From positions 40,333,733 to 40,397,732 of the forward strand of contig NC_068571.1 of assembly GCF_025698545.1 (NCBI RefSeq): a DNA stretch of 64,000 nucleotides, given 5' to 3'. Below the pieces are notes generated by a model. It made no database searches. It was not told where the DNA came from and saw nothing but the letters and a program-made list of their open reading frames with translations. The position numbers were made by a program, and so were the translations under genes. Source of the DNA: Gossypium raimondii (taxonomy: Eukaryota > Streptophyta > Magnoliopsida > Malvales > Malvaceae). The stretch's first letter is position 1, and each line of letters opens with the position of its first letter. Positions 21,868-34,010 of the stretch are shown in pieces.

Positions 21868-22689
21868 TTATCCAATTAGGTTTGGCCACGTAAGTGACAT
21901 CTGTCTGTGCTGTTCGGATGGAACCGGTCGTGCTGGATCATCTTAAATTGATATCGTCGACAATCCGTATTTCTTTCCTTTTATAAGAAAACATTTTATA
22001 TCTTATCGCATTCTAGGATACTGTTAGTATTTTAAAATTAAGCTAAAACTAAATACATAAATTCATAGTAATGTTACTTGAAATTAATTATAAAATTTTT
22101 TTTTTGAAAGAATATTCTATGCATAGTTAATGTATAAATTAAAATACATATAAATAATTTTATTTTAAAATAAATATTAATTATAATTATTAAACTCAAA
22201 ATCCAAAATCCAAAACCTAAAAAAATCTTAATTAATATTTAATTACATTAAATAAATTTAATTCTCAATATTTTTTTAATCTATATAAGCTCACTTTTGA
22301 GGGGGATTTTGGGAAAGAGCGGATTGGGATTAATGTTAGGACGGTTTTGCCCTTTTAAAGCCGATTAACGAGAATGTTGGTGAACAGCGTGGAAGGTTGT
22401 AAACCGTTGGATGATAAGCATGAAGGATGGATAGGAGGAAGACCAAAGTCTGTCCACTTGGACACCAATATTATTTATTGTAAGATTCTGGTAACACTCA
22501 TTTTTAAACTTATCATCATCTATACTAAATTACAATTCTAGAAAAGCTTTTTATACATGCAAATCCTTCATCATCTACATTGAATATTCAGTCAAATAAA
22601 ATGTATATTAGTAGGAAACACATTAATTTTATTAAATGTGAAAACTGTAGAAAATTAATGTAGTATGGGTTAAATATACCTCAACTAAT
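21868..22689. other. Intergenic region upstream of LUX
   Basis: AT-rich DNA with a GCCACGTAA motif at about 21885 and no coding sequence recognised. It probably holds distal promoter elements. Confidence 0.35.
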
Positions 22690-22990
22690 GGCTTTCTTCT
22701 TCTTTTTTTGGAATAATATAAAAAACAATTATTTACTTAAATAGTATTTCTTTTTTTTTACCAAAATAGCATGAGACATAATTTTTGAACCTCAAATCAC
22801 ATCGCAACTGTCAATTTAGTATTGACAGATATGCACCTGATTCATTGGGACACCAAATCGATAACTACCATATCGATTTGGTGTTTCTCATTTCTTGTCA
22901 TGTTCGTGCAAAGAGCAAAGATTCTTTGCTGCCTAGAAAGCCCAAATCGACAACCACTATGCTGATTTGGGTTTCGTAAGCATCATAAGA
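22690..22990 (+). repeat. Candidate left terminal region of MULE 2, with hairpins
   Basis: The segment at about 22700-22775 reads, in reverse complement, like 33905-33965 (a TTTTGTAAAAAAAA-type run, then TATTATTTA, AATAATTA and TATTATT). Further in lies a perfect hairpin: CACCAAATCGATA (22851-22863), seven-base loop, TATCGATTTGGTG (22871-22883). A weaker sister has CCCAAATC (22941-22948) and GATTTGGG (22964-22971). The right region carries a related hairpin. Alignment was by eye. Confidence 0.5.
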
Positions 22991-24607
22991 TCTTTGCCCC
23001 TACACCGACATGACTAAAAGTGTGGGATTTCTGGACCTACCAGACTAAGGGGTCTTTGAAGACCCCCAATTTTTTGGGAACATTTGGATAAGTTTGAAAA
23101 AGAAAATCTAAGAGTTTTTTGAAGAAAAAAAACTAAAAGTTAAGTGAAGTGAGGAAAAAAAAACAAGTTAATAGAGTTTTAAAATTTGTTAGAAGATAGT
23201 TTTGCTTAGAGAAGGAGGATTAATATTCCGAGGTGCCGAAAACCAATCACTAGTTTATTGGTAAAAAATACTTTTATTATTATGCATAGATTTAAATTGT
23301 AAATGTTTTTACTTTTTCAGTTAAAAGAAAATAGTTTACGTAGAAAATATATGAAATTGTAAATGTTACAATGATATATCGATTTTAAATGTTTTAATTT
23401 TCTTTAGAAAAATCGGATTATTAAAGTAAAAATATGGAAAATTATAAATGCTATTTAGGCTCTCTTTTTCCTGAATAATATAGAAAAAAGTTAATATACC
23501 TAGGTAACATGAGAAATTTTAAATGTTATAGACAATTAGTTGGTTATTATTGTATTAATTGGTGGAAGCAATATACTTTTCATAGGAGCAAGGTTAGAAG
23601 AGGCAAGTGTTGAGATAAAAAAAGCTAAGAAAAATTTATAATGTAATTATACTATGGTTTTGATTTACAAATAGTATAAAATGGCATTATATGAAATTAT
23701 TTGTGACATGAGATAGTAGGGTTTAGACTTTATGTAATATGGTTAGTTTGAAATGGTTAGATGATATAGGGTTAGGGTATATATTTTAATAAATACAATG
23801 CCATATAAATGCTTTCTACAGAGAAAAATGGTTAGGATTATCCAAATTGCGAAAAAGATAAGAATTGAGCAACAACGAGAGATTGTTGCTAGTTTGGTAG
23901 AAAATTAAGAAATTCTAGGATGAATTCAAACAATGATTGCGTTGTTTCCCACATAATTGCTATGAACCTCATTATGTAGGAGTTAATTTAGTCATGTTAT
24001 ATCGGTCTTAAGTGGGAAGTTCAAAAATTTTATTTCCTAAGGGAAACATTTATATACGTCGAACATCTAGGTTGGATAGTTTGTGGTTTAAGGTATCTTC
24101 CAAAAAAATAGAACAAAACGATATGAAATCTTAATCAAAGAATTTGTGAAGGTCGTTGCAGAGGATGGTGCAAAGATAACTTCCCAGTTGATTACGGGTA
24201 ACCATATGCGAAGGAGGAATCCAAATCCTCCTTATTTTCCATGGATGAGGAATTCAGACATCGATGGGCTTCCGGACGATTTTATAGACTCCATTCTTAA
24301 GATTTGTAAAGAGATTAAACCGAAGAAAGACGGAGGTGCATAGGGTTTTTGGTTTATATAATTAATGTTTTGTGAACTAGGATTTATGTTTGTTTGAAAT
24401 GTATTTTCCTGTATTGAAAAATGCGACATTATTATTGTATGAACTTGGTTTGGTTATTATATGATAAGGAATTTGTGTTGAAGCTTTAATATCATGTTTG
24501 CCTTGTTTTTTAATTAATTTGGATTAATAAAAAACTCGTTTATTATTTCTACTGAAACTTGAAATATAAAGGTTATTAGCATTTTTGGGTTTGTTAACAA
24601 CTATATT
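22991..24607 (+). other. MULE 2 leader region, no clear gene
   Basis: AT-rich. It contains a short perfect hairpin GGGGTCTT/AAGACCCC at 23049-23066 and an open frame at 24146-24343 (65 codons, ending PKKDGGA) that I do not recognise. No transposase similarity is visible before about 24608. Confidence 0.4.
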
Positions 24608-26210
24608 AATTTAAATTGCGTTATACTAAAGATGAACAACCAGATCACAACATTTATCTACTACGATTGGTAAATTATGGATTCTAATGTGAGTGCTATT
24701 TTTAAATCCAACCATCATGTAGGCATAAGCTTTATAAATTCTGTGACACTTGATGATATAAAGACAAAGATTGGACAAAAAATAGCTAGTCGTTGTAGAA
24801 GAGCTATTTTGAAACTATACTATAGATTTCCTACGACATCCAATCCTTGAACATACAATATATCGGAATTCTTTATAATGATGATGTGGAGACATGCATG
24901 TTGTGGAGTTCTATGCGGAGTTACATGACAATAGTCCTACTCCCAAGGTATACACTCAACCATTGTCATCAACAACTCCATTAAGCGGTGCTACTTCTTT
25001 AAATCAATGGGCTCCAAATTTTAACCAAAATATTGATAAAGCTACATCCTCCTTGGGTAGACGATCATTTGCATTTTGACATGAGCTCAACTTGAATGTG
25101 GGATTAGAATATTGCGAATATTATGGAGCCATATCGTCATTTATTGACAACACCTTCAATTATCCAACACAAACTATGGGTACTGATATACAACCATTAG
25201 TTGTTGGTTTTCAGCACAATTTTTGGATGCCAGATGTATAAGGTGAAGTACCCGAGAAGGAGGAGATCTCAAATGCTAATATGGATGATTTGAATAACAC
25301 TGAATCCGATGAAGTTGTTGATGATGATGTAAATGAAAATCTAGTTCATGAATTCGCTGACTTCCCTAACCCTGTGAAGGTGGCAGTGGCATGGTGATCA
25401 AATTCGATTTGTAAGGTATGAGTTGCAACGCCACAAGTCAACCAAAGAATGGAGAGGATTCATTCTAAGGCTAACGATAAAACAGTGAATTGGTTTAACA
25501 ATATGGAACCATATCAGTAGGCACAAATCTTCAATGATGGCTCTCGATACGGCCATTTGATGACTAATATGGCCAAGACAATAAATTTCATTTTGAAAGG
25601 AGTTAGACATCTACTAGTATTTATTATATTCTCTACAACATTCTATATATTGGTCACATTTATGCCAAATATGAGGGTTAAACAGGAAACTCAAATGGTG
25701 ACTGGCCTCATTTACTGTAAGGGTGTTAGAACAGTGCATTAGATGTTAACAAACAAAAGCTAACTCGATGTCTGTTCAAACCTTCTCACACATTGAGCAA
25801 ACTTTTCAAGTCACCAAATTTGTCAATCATCGAGCAGGTATCCCTACTAGGCCTTTTCGCGTTGATCTACTAAACCAGTTCTGTGATTGCAGGAGGTTTC
25901 AAACACTCTATTACCCATGTTCACACGTGGCTTCATGTGTCCATGGCCATATGGACCTTATGTAATTTATCGATGATGTGTATAAACTTGAGAGAATTAA
26001 GCACATTTAGGAGAATGAGTATCGACTAATGAGCGATAAATTCATATGAGACACTGACAAACATATTGATCCTTAACAAAGGATTACGTCAAAATCCTAA
26101 AGGAAATCCCAAATCAACTAGGATCAGAACGAATATGGACAAGAGGGAGTCGCATGAATCGAAACGATGTGGGTTGGGTCAAACGGTTGGTCATAGCTAG
26201 AATAAGTGCC
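24608..26210 (+). pseudogene. MULE 2 mudrA-like transposase, degenerate
   Basis: Remnants of the same transposase family as at 1-478, broken by many stops and shifts. Recognisable blocks are an N-terminal part from about 24608 (TFIYYDW, later FINSVTLDDIKTKI), an acidic linker near 25255-25330, and the C-terminal block 25770-25962: EQTFQVTKFVNHRAGIPTRP followed by the SWIM finger FCDCRRFQTLYYPCSHVASC. Downstream FIDDVYKLERI and a knuckle remnant C...GQTVGHS*NKCP run up to 26210, where a MITE interrupts. The match to the first copy residue by residue is the main evidence. The central DDE domain is not clearly seen. Confidence 0.75.
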
Positions 26211-26218
26211 CATATCAC
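26211..26218. repeat. Target-site duplication CATATCAC (left)
   Basis: Eight bases repeated exactly at 27422-27429, flanking the MITE. Confidence 0.9.
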
Positions 26219-27421
26219 TAGGGGTGAGCAAAATTCGATTCGACTCGAAAAAAAATTTGAATTTCGAGTTAAACGAATCGAGTTATTCGAATCAACTTGA
26301 ATTTTTTTTTTCAAATTTCGAGTTCGAATCGAGTTGAGTTTTCAAATTCGAATAACTCGAATAATTCGAATAATTCGAATATCAAACTATAATATTTTAC
26401 ATTTTTACCCCAAACTCCCAAACCTTTTTACTTTTCCCTCAAAACTTTTACTCCTTCCCACTTTCCCTCCAAAACTTTTACTCCCCTCCCCTCCCCTCCC
26501 AACCCCCCAATCTACCCAAAATCCATTTCCCACCAAAATTTTACTCTCCCATTTATTTTTTCTCAAAATTTTACTCCCAAAAACCCTCAAAACCTTTCAT
26601 TTTCCCCCAAAATTTTTACTTCCTCCCACTTTTCCCCTAAAACTTTTATTCCCTTCCCATCTCACCTCCCATCTATCCCAAACCCTCCCCCCTGCAATTT
26701 TTTTTTAATATTTTCCCTCCAAAATTTTACTCCCCTATTTACTTTCCTCAAACTTTTGTTCCCCAAAACTTTTATTTTTCCCTAAACTTTTACTTCTCAC
26801 CCTTTACTCCCAAATAAAAATCAAAATATCCAAAAAATACTAAACATAAATAGTAATAATTTTATTTATATCTACTATTTATATTATTAAATTAAATTTC
26901 ACATTTTATATTATTTATATTATTGAATTGTTTATTCATATTGAATATTTATATTAAAATTGAATTATTAATTATGCCATAAAATATTCGTGTTAAAATT
27001 TTATATTGGTATCAATTTCACATTTTATTTTTAAAATAAATTTTATTAAAAAATCATATTTTTATATTTAATATATTTTTAATTCTAAAATACATAGTGA
27101 CAAGAATCAAGATAATTGAAACAACTAAGCAAGCAAAGAAACTAGCCAGTATATAAAAAAATAATAAATAAATTATGAAGTGATGAAAGTTAATAAAAAT
27201 TTTGATTAAGGTGGACAAATTTTATTAGATGGGTGACAATGGTTACAAGGACCCAAAATTATTTTTTAAAATTTAACTCGAACAAATATATTCGATTCGA
27301 ATTCCATCTCACTCGACTCGATTCGAGAAAACTTCAAATAAAGTTAGGATGATAAAATGAGATTCGAAAACTCGATTAACTCAAAAATTTTCGATTCGAT
27401 TCGATCGAATGCTCACCCCTA
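26219..27421. mobile_element. hAT-type non-autonomous element (MITE), 1.2 kb
   Basis: Begins TAGGGGTGAGCA and ends TGCTCACCCCTA, a perfect 12-bp terminal inverted repeat, with an exact 8-bp target duplication. Both features are diagnostic of the hAT superfamily. The subterminal parts are rich in ATTCGA/TCGAAT and can pair over long distances. The interior (26400-26830) is a C/T-rich, A-poor tract of repeated CCAAAACTTTTACTCCC-type phrases. No transposase. It is inserted in the 3' end of the MULE 2 transposase remnant. Confidence 0.92.
26400..26820 (+). repeat. C/T-rich minisatellite inside the hAT element
   Basis: Irregular repeats of CCAAAACTTTTACTCCC and CAAAATTTTACTCCC units, nearly free of G on this strand. 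The open frames across it are compositional. Confidence 0.6.
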
Positions 27422-27429
27422 CATATCAC
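27422..27429. repeat. Target-site duplication CATATCAC (right)
   Basis: Exact copy of 26211-26218. Confidence 0.9.
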
Positions 27430-27862
27430 AGTCTTAGTATGGGTTAGTCGTCGAGGTCCTGATTTTAGTGCCTTTATGTTCTGTAACATTTGAATTATTC
27501 ACCTATATAAACTTGTTGATATCAAATACACCTAGTTATCTTATACTCGTATAAATTGTTAACACCTAAAATAAGTGTCTATATTTGAATTGTTCAGTTT
27601 GAACTTTAGACAATCAATGAACTAATATTTGTTTGTCACAATTTCGCTATGCTTGCAAAATATAAAAGACATAAATACAAAAGGCATAATGGTGAAATGT
27701 GAAATTAACTTTATTTATTTATTCATCGTTCAAATAAATAGAAAATAGTTACATATTTACTAAAATATGGGCACATTTCCCAATAGATTCAGAGAATTGC
27801 AACGGCGGCGTCCTGGCAGCCGGCGGCGGTTGGTCGTTGGTGGTTGAGCAGTGGAAGAGTTG
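27430..27862. other. MULE 2 continuation and LTR-like sequence
   Basis: The first about 50 bases resemble the 3' end of the mudrA fragment at 430-476. The rest includes, on the minus strand, GGGAAATGTGCCCATATTTT followed by a TATTTATTTGAACGATGAAT run that resembles Copia-type LTRs. A GC-rich stretch (GGCGGCGTCCTGG..., 27800-27840) directly precedes the next solo LTR. Confidence 0.4.
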
Positions 27863-30800
27863 TGTAATAGCCCAATTTTTACCCTAATCAGACATAGTGA
27901 TTTCAAGACAACGAATTCGAGTCAAAAATTTATTTTAATATTATTTTTAGTGTCTATTGCATGTTAAGTTATTTGTGTGAAAATTTCGTGTGAAAATTTA
28001 ATTGTTTGAAGGCTCAATTCGATAAAAAGGGCTTTATCGCGTAAAATAAAAATTTAGAGGTTAAATTTTAAAAGCTCCTATTTGTTGTTGTCTTTTTAAG
28101 TGGGAGGTCTAAAGATGCAATTAGACCAAGAAATAGTTAGTGGGTGGCATATGACAACATTGTCCTTAATATATATGTTATATATATTTATTATAATAAG
28201 GTTAATTTAGTAAATTAGTAAATTATATCATATAATTAAAATAAGTAATGAAAACATGAAAACATTCTTCATCTTGGCCGAATATTAAGCTTGGAGAACT
28301 CATCTATGGCTTCCTAGAGTTTCGGCATTTCTATTGTAGATTAAGGTATGTTTTGGTTTTGATTTTTGATAATTTTTATGTTTTTGAGATCGTTGTTTTA
28401 TGTACTACAAGACCCATGCTTGAATTTTTGTAATTGTTGATTATTTTGTGTTTTTCCATTGATGATAATTTGTGATTTGTGATATTAGTTGATGAAATAT
28501 GAAAGATAGGTGTTAGATTAACATGTTTTGTCTTTGAATTTTTGGTGAAATTGAGTAAATAGGGCTAAATTGTGAAAATAATTTTTTGAGGGACTAAAAT
28601 GTGAAATAAAAGAAATGTGTGGACTTGTATGAAGTCTATGAACATTCGGCCCTAGCATAGTGTGGGCAAATTTTGTGTATTTTGTGTTTTATGCAATTGG
28701 GACTAAATTGCAAAAAGTGTAAATGTCAGGGGAAAATGGTAATTTCCCAATTACGTGTTTTTGGACTAAATTGAATGTGATAATATTTAAACTAGCTCAT
28801 TTTGAATATATTTAGATCAAGAACCAAAGAAATCGGAGTTAGATCAGGGAAAAGCTAAAGTCATCGAATAATCGTCCGATTTCGATTTTTCATCGTCCGA
28901 GGTAAGTCAATTAGCAAGTAAATGTTTTCTAAACTGAATCTATATACATTTATTTATCATGAATATGATTAGCTAGAACTTAAAATGCGTAAATTGAATG
29001 AAACCTTGTAATTTTCCTATATGATAGCCAAATATAGGAATTTAATTTAGTTGAGTTGATATTAATGACTTAAGTTATATGTATCTTAGCTAAATATGCT
29101 TTTAAGTTTCGATGATTTGAAATTAATAGTTGAACAAATATACATAGACACGTAAATCAAATGTAAGGTTATATTTCTTTGGGTTGAATTTAAGGTTATG
29201 AGTTATAAATGTCCAATTCGAAGTATAATATAAGTTCTTGAGTTAAAATTTATTTTATGAATTACATATGTTTAAAGGTATGAGGTTCGAATATAAATAT
29301 GTATGCATATAATCAAGTTATTGAGTTGGGAATTAATGTATGAATTTTATAATTATAGGAGATTCGAACATATATGTATGCATTTAATCAAGTTATTGAG
29401 TTGGAAATTAAAGTATGTTTCTTATATTCATATAGAGGTTCGAATATAGAGATTATAAAATCCCTTGAGCTGAATTAAATGTTTTTGAGTTATATTTAAG
29501 TGGTTTGGATGTATGTTTACTATGAAAAATCGAATATAATTCAATGTTATGAATATACGGATATTGAGTAAGACTTATGTAATTATAAAGATCTTTAAGA
29601 AAGATCATCTTTGTTTTTGAAACTCTTAGCCTTTGTGCCTAGCAGGCTTAACGCGGGTAAAATATTTCGGACTATACGTCTAGCAGGCTTAATGTCGGTA
29701 AAAATTTTCAGACTATATGTCTAGCAGGCTTAATGCCGGTGTTCTGAATCAGGCTTCAAGCCTAGCAGGCTATGTGCCGGTGAATTTGTTCAAAATATGT
29801 GTTTAGAAAGTTCTTGTCGATGAAATATTAGATGCAGTTGGACATGTGAATGAATTTTATCAGTAAGTATGTATTAGTTAAATAAATGAATGGAAATAAG
29901 GCAAGTTGTCTATTCGAAATGAAATATCATAAGTGTTTGTAATGTTATAAATTGGCTTAGTTGATAACTAAGCTACCATAATGAAGGCTTATATGTATTT
30001 TTATATGAATGAATTAAGGTATGTTTAGATTAGTAGAAAGGTATATGGAATTAAATGTGTATCCAAGAGACATATATTATCTTTAAAAATAAGTTAATTA
30101 CTCTTTTATTTTTATTAGTTAAATTTTATCTATGCTATTGACTTACTAAGCTTTTAAATGCTTACTGTATGTGTTTGTGTCTGTTTAATTTGTCTTATAC
30201 ATTTTGAGGTGGTTACAAGCTCGGGATCGCCAGTATAGTTTATCACACTATCGGATAATTAAGGTATTCTAAGCTGAAATTTTTCTTTGAGACTATGGCA
30301 TGTATAGACTAGTTTGAAATTGTTTCTTTTGAGGGTAAATATGTATTAAAGCCATGCATATGTGGCTTAATTAGTTTGTTATAATTGGTTTTGGTTTGAA
30401 TGATAATTTATGCACATTTTGGTTTGGTTTGGCATTATAAGAAATATGTAAGGTAAATAAATAATGTATGTATGGTTTATTCGAACTAGGTTTGAGCTTA
30501 ATAATTATATATCATGTTAATAGGTGGAAGTGTGCATTGTTTTAGAGTTGAATTTGGTTTTGAATGCTAATGAAGAATTAAATTTGTGAATTAGAATTCT
30601 ATATGAAAGTATATATGTTTAAATTGAGGTATGAAATGCATTTTTATAAGGTGATGAAATGAAAACTTTTATAAATAGTATATGTATAATTAATTACTTA
30701 TGAGTATATGCAGTTTTAGTATTTATATATATATATTTATGTATATAAGATATGCTAATTCAATATAGACATATATACTTGGAGTTCGAAGTATGAAGGT

Positions 30801-31280
30801 ATAGGTTTAATATATGTTGATTATACATATAAAAATATTTACATTCGATCATACCGGATAAATTGATTTTGGTTGTTTTAACCTTGTTCAAATTTGAATA
30901 AGTTCATTAATTTAGCATTTATAAGTACGTAAATGCAAATTTGATATAATGTGATTTATATTTATACTTATAATATTAAATGAGTTCGAACATTTTGTAC
31001 ATTTGCGTGGTGATGACTATGGTTTATATACATATGCATTATCATAATGTTATTTGTAAGATTAAAATTTAATAGATGTAATTGTGTTATTTTGAATTCA
31101 ACAAGTATAGAATTTGACTTATTGTTTATATGCAAGATATTTAAAATGAGTGATGAATATGTATTTCTTTAAATCAATTTGTGAATTATGATTCTGTATT
31201 TATTTGTATTCAATTGTGCTATGTTTTGGTAATGCCTCGTAACCTTAATCCAGCGACGGATACGGGTTAGGGGTGTTACA
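27863..31280 (+). mobile_element. Solo LTR, Gypsy-type, 3.4 kb
   Basis: Starts TGTAATAGCCC, ends GGGGTGTTACA, and is flanked by perfect AGTTG duplications (27858-27862 and 31281-31285). No gag or pol is seen inside. Same family type as 822-3936, with the shared 3' end (ATGCCTCGTA...GGATACGGGT...GGGGTGTTACA). Probably a solo LTR. Confidence 0.88.
29634..29784 (+). repeat. Tandem repeat inside the solo LTR, about 50-bp unit x4
   Basis: Four copies of CTAGCAGGCTTAATGCCGGT with variations, spaced about 45-50 bp. Positionally like the repeats in other LTRs of this group. Confidence 0.75.
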
Positions 31281-31285
31281 AGTTG

Positions 31286-32040
31286 CACTCCTATTAGAAC
31301 TATATCAGAGATTTTGATTTCAGATTAATTATTCCAAAAATAATATTATTTTAATAGTTTAATATTAAATTTAATTTAATGTTTATCTTAATATTATTTT
31401 ATTAATTTAATATTAAAGTAATTATCTTAATATTAAATTTAATTTAATGTTTATCTTAATATTATTTTATTAATTTAATATTAAAGTAATTATCTTAATA
31501 TTAAATTAAATTTAATTAATAAAATTTAATATTGAAGTGATTAAATTTAATTATAGTTGAACTCTCTAAACTCTCCTATATAAAGAGAGCCTTGGGTCAT
31601 TATTTACAAATACTTGAATTTAAGAAAAAGTTGTAGAGAAAAAATTCTCTGAAGAGATTATTCCAGAAAATTTTTAGAGATATTTTTCTAATTTACAATT
31701 TGACTAAAAAATTTAGAGAAATTACAAAATTATCCCACTAGTAATTTTTGTGAAAAATTTTCTGATTTGAAGCAAGGCTACACTCAGTAGACGTGAGGTT
31801 GAGGATAGCGGAGAAGACTACTCAGTTGAAGCGTTCATCCTAGACGAATCGAAAAGGTACAATTTTAATTGAGTGTTTATTACTTTATATATCACAACCA
31901 AAATCTTATTTTGGAAAAGTTTTTAAAACTTTGGTTTTCCCTAAATTTATTTTCTGCTGCGTTTTCCAAACCTATTTTTTCCGACAGAATCAAGTTCCAA
32001 TTCCATCTTGTATATGACTAACTCTTTACTTCGTTTCTTG
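31286..32040 (+). mobile_element. Copia-like LTR fragment
   Basis: Contains a TATA-like TATATAAAGAGAG (31575), a transcript-like stretch with GTAGACGTGAGGTTGAGGAT, and ends with TTTTCTGCTGCGTTTTCCAA...CCGACA, which resembles the 3' end of Copia LTRs in cotton. It carries a direct 68-bp duplication. No internal domain follows. Confidence 0.45.
31360..31495 (+). repeat. Direct duplication of about 68 bp (x2)
   Basis: Two adjacent AT-only copies (31360-31427, 31428-31495) containing TTTAATTTAATGTTTATCTT. They are identical or nearly so, which suggests a recent slippage or duplication. Confidence 0.8.
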
Positions 32041-32320
32041 CGCCCAGGTGGAAATATCCAATCATTGCAACAACATTTTAAATATGTTACACAAAGTTTA
32101 TAAATAAATATAAATTTGGTAATTTCAAAATATGTTTAAATAATTCAATACTAACCATAACGCAAGTAGGAATCGATAAACTGTACAGCTTAATGGTATT
32201 AAGAAAGATATCTTAATATATGCCCAAGTCTGCAATAATATAATACATCACCCATTTTTGCATAACGGCGCCTTGTTGCTAAGCACAACTCTCGATATAA
32301 ATGTGCTAGAACAACAGATC

Positions 32321-33720
32321 TGTAACACTCCTAATCTGATCCGGTCGCTGAACCCGAGCTATAGAATGCTACAACAATCAACAAAACATAACACAAACAA
32401 ATTCGGCTTTAACATTCAACTAAACAATAAAACATTACATAATCCAAGCATGATATGATTTATAAACAAATCTGAGTCCCAAATGAGCTTATGAAAGCTC
32501 TTAAACCAACTCGGGAACAAATTAGGACTCAATTAAAAACTTAGCAAAAAGTAAAAAAAAATCTGCAAATAGGGGTCACACGACTGTGTGACAAGCTGAA
32601 CCCGTGTGACAGGAAGTTAGATGGTCGTGTGACCGAACCATGTAACTGACTGAAATCGTGTGACTATGAGTAACACGGTCGTGTAACTTACTGATGTCGT
32701 GTGCAAAAATAAGGGATTTAACTTCAAAACATACACAGGTGGTGGCCAGCCCGTGTAACAAACTATGACTGTGTATACAATTGTCCCATAACTTTTAATA
32801 AGCACACTGCCGTGTCACCAGTCCGTGTGTGACACATGGTTGTGTGTTAGATCGTGTACAGCAAAATAGGCCATATGATGCACAATACAATCCAACCCTT
32901 CCAAAATGGCCTTTAAGCATTCCATAACCAATTTAACCTTCCCAAAACATGTACATTTCAATGTCAAAACTTCAACCTCAATAACCAGCTAAACATACAA
33001 CCAACATGCCACATTCAACACCGTCACAATCAAAGTTATAAGCATATATCAATTCTTATATTAACTAGATCATATACATATCAACTTCTAAACTATGCCA
33101 TTCACTTTCACAAGTCTAAATATCAAACTTTGCATTATACCAATAAGTTACCATATAGAACTATGCATTTATAAGCAAAGATCAACTAAACAAAAAAAAA
33201 ATACATGTGCCTTTACAAGTTTGACCATCTTATGTACATGCCACAAATAACCAAGTTGAAACAGTCAAAAGATTATCGAATCGAGAGACGGTAGGTGTGT
33301 GCTTCTCGCTGATCCGGTCGACACATTCTGGATGTCCAAAATCTACAGAGAAAGTAGTAATGACGAGTAAGTATTATAAATACTTAGTAAGCTCATACAA
33401 TATAAACAAATAACTTACCTTATTTATTTAGCAATTACAATTCAGTATTCACCAAATTTCACCTATCATGGCATCCACAACAACATCAACCAAATGAGAT
33501 TTATATCATTACCACATATATAATTTCAAATGGTAAAATGCAAAATTCAATTCAAAATGCTTCATGAATCAATTTCCAATCATCACTTTGCTTATATCCA
33601 CATCATACATTTTCCCCATTTCATAAGTATCTATTACCAACATCTAATTTGTAACATTAAACTTTTCTCATCTTATAATTTTACCCGATGAAACATCATA
33701 AAAGGGCTTAATACACAAGT
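32321..33720 (-). mobile_element. Gypsy-type LTR fragment, minus orientation
   Basis: TGTAACACTCCTAATCTGATCC is the reverse complement of the 3' end shared by the solo LTRs. Inward lie many degenerate CGTGTGAC/GTCACACG phrases (32575-32870), a hallmark of this LTR group. The other end and target duplication were not found, so it is truncated or rearranged. Confidence 0.55.
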
Positions 33721-33789
33721 GAAATAATATCATATGCTCTTCCAAGCTAAGGTTTTAAGGTTTTTAAAGGTGATCTAGGTTGAAGGTGT

Positions 33790-34010
33790 TTGGCTACTGC
33801 TGATTTGGTGAATCGAGGCACCACTAAACTCGACATTCCTCCCATATGGGTTTCAACCCCAAATCGACAGTTATCAGGTCGATTTTGGATCCAATTTTCA
33901 TTTTTCATATTTTTTTGTAAAAAAAAATCTTATATTATTTAGATAATAATTATTTATTTGGTATTATTTTGGAAAATAAAGCATGAAGTAATAGCATACC
34001 TTATCAATAA
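33790..34010. repeat. Candidate right terminal region of MULE 2
   Basis: Holds a hairpin with arms AAATCGAC (33861-33868) and GTCGATTT (33878-33885), matching the core of the hairpin at 22851-22883. It is followed by a T/A-rich stretch that pairs by eye with 22700-22775 in inverted orientation. Confidence 0.45.

Noticed and set aside
26334..26708. A 124-codon Pro/Leu/Phe-rich frame.
   Set aside because: It is the C/T-rich tract inside the hAT MITE, with no protein signature.
29280..29460. GGTTCGAA phrases that resemble a tRNA B-box.
   Set aside because: They have no A-box, no cloverleaf and no acceptor stem around them; they are part of the LTR.
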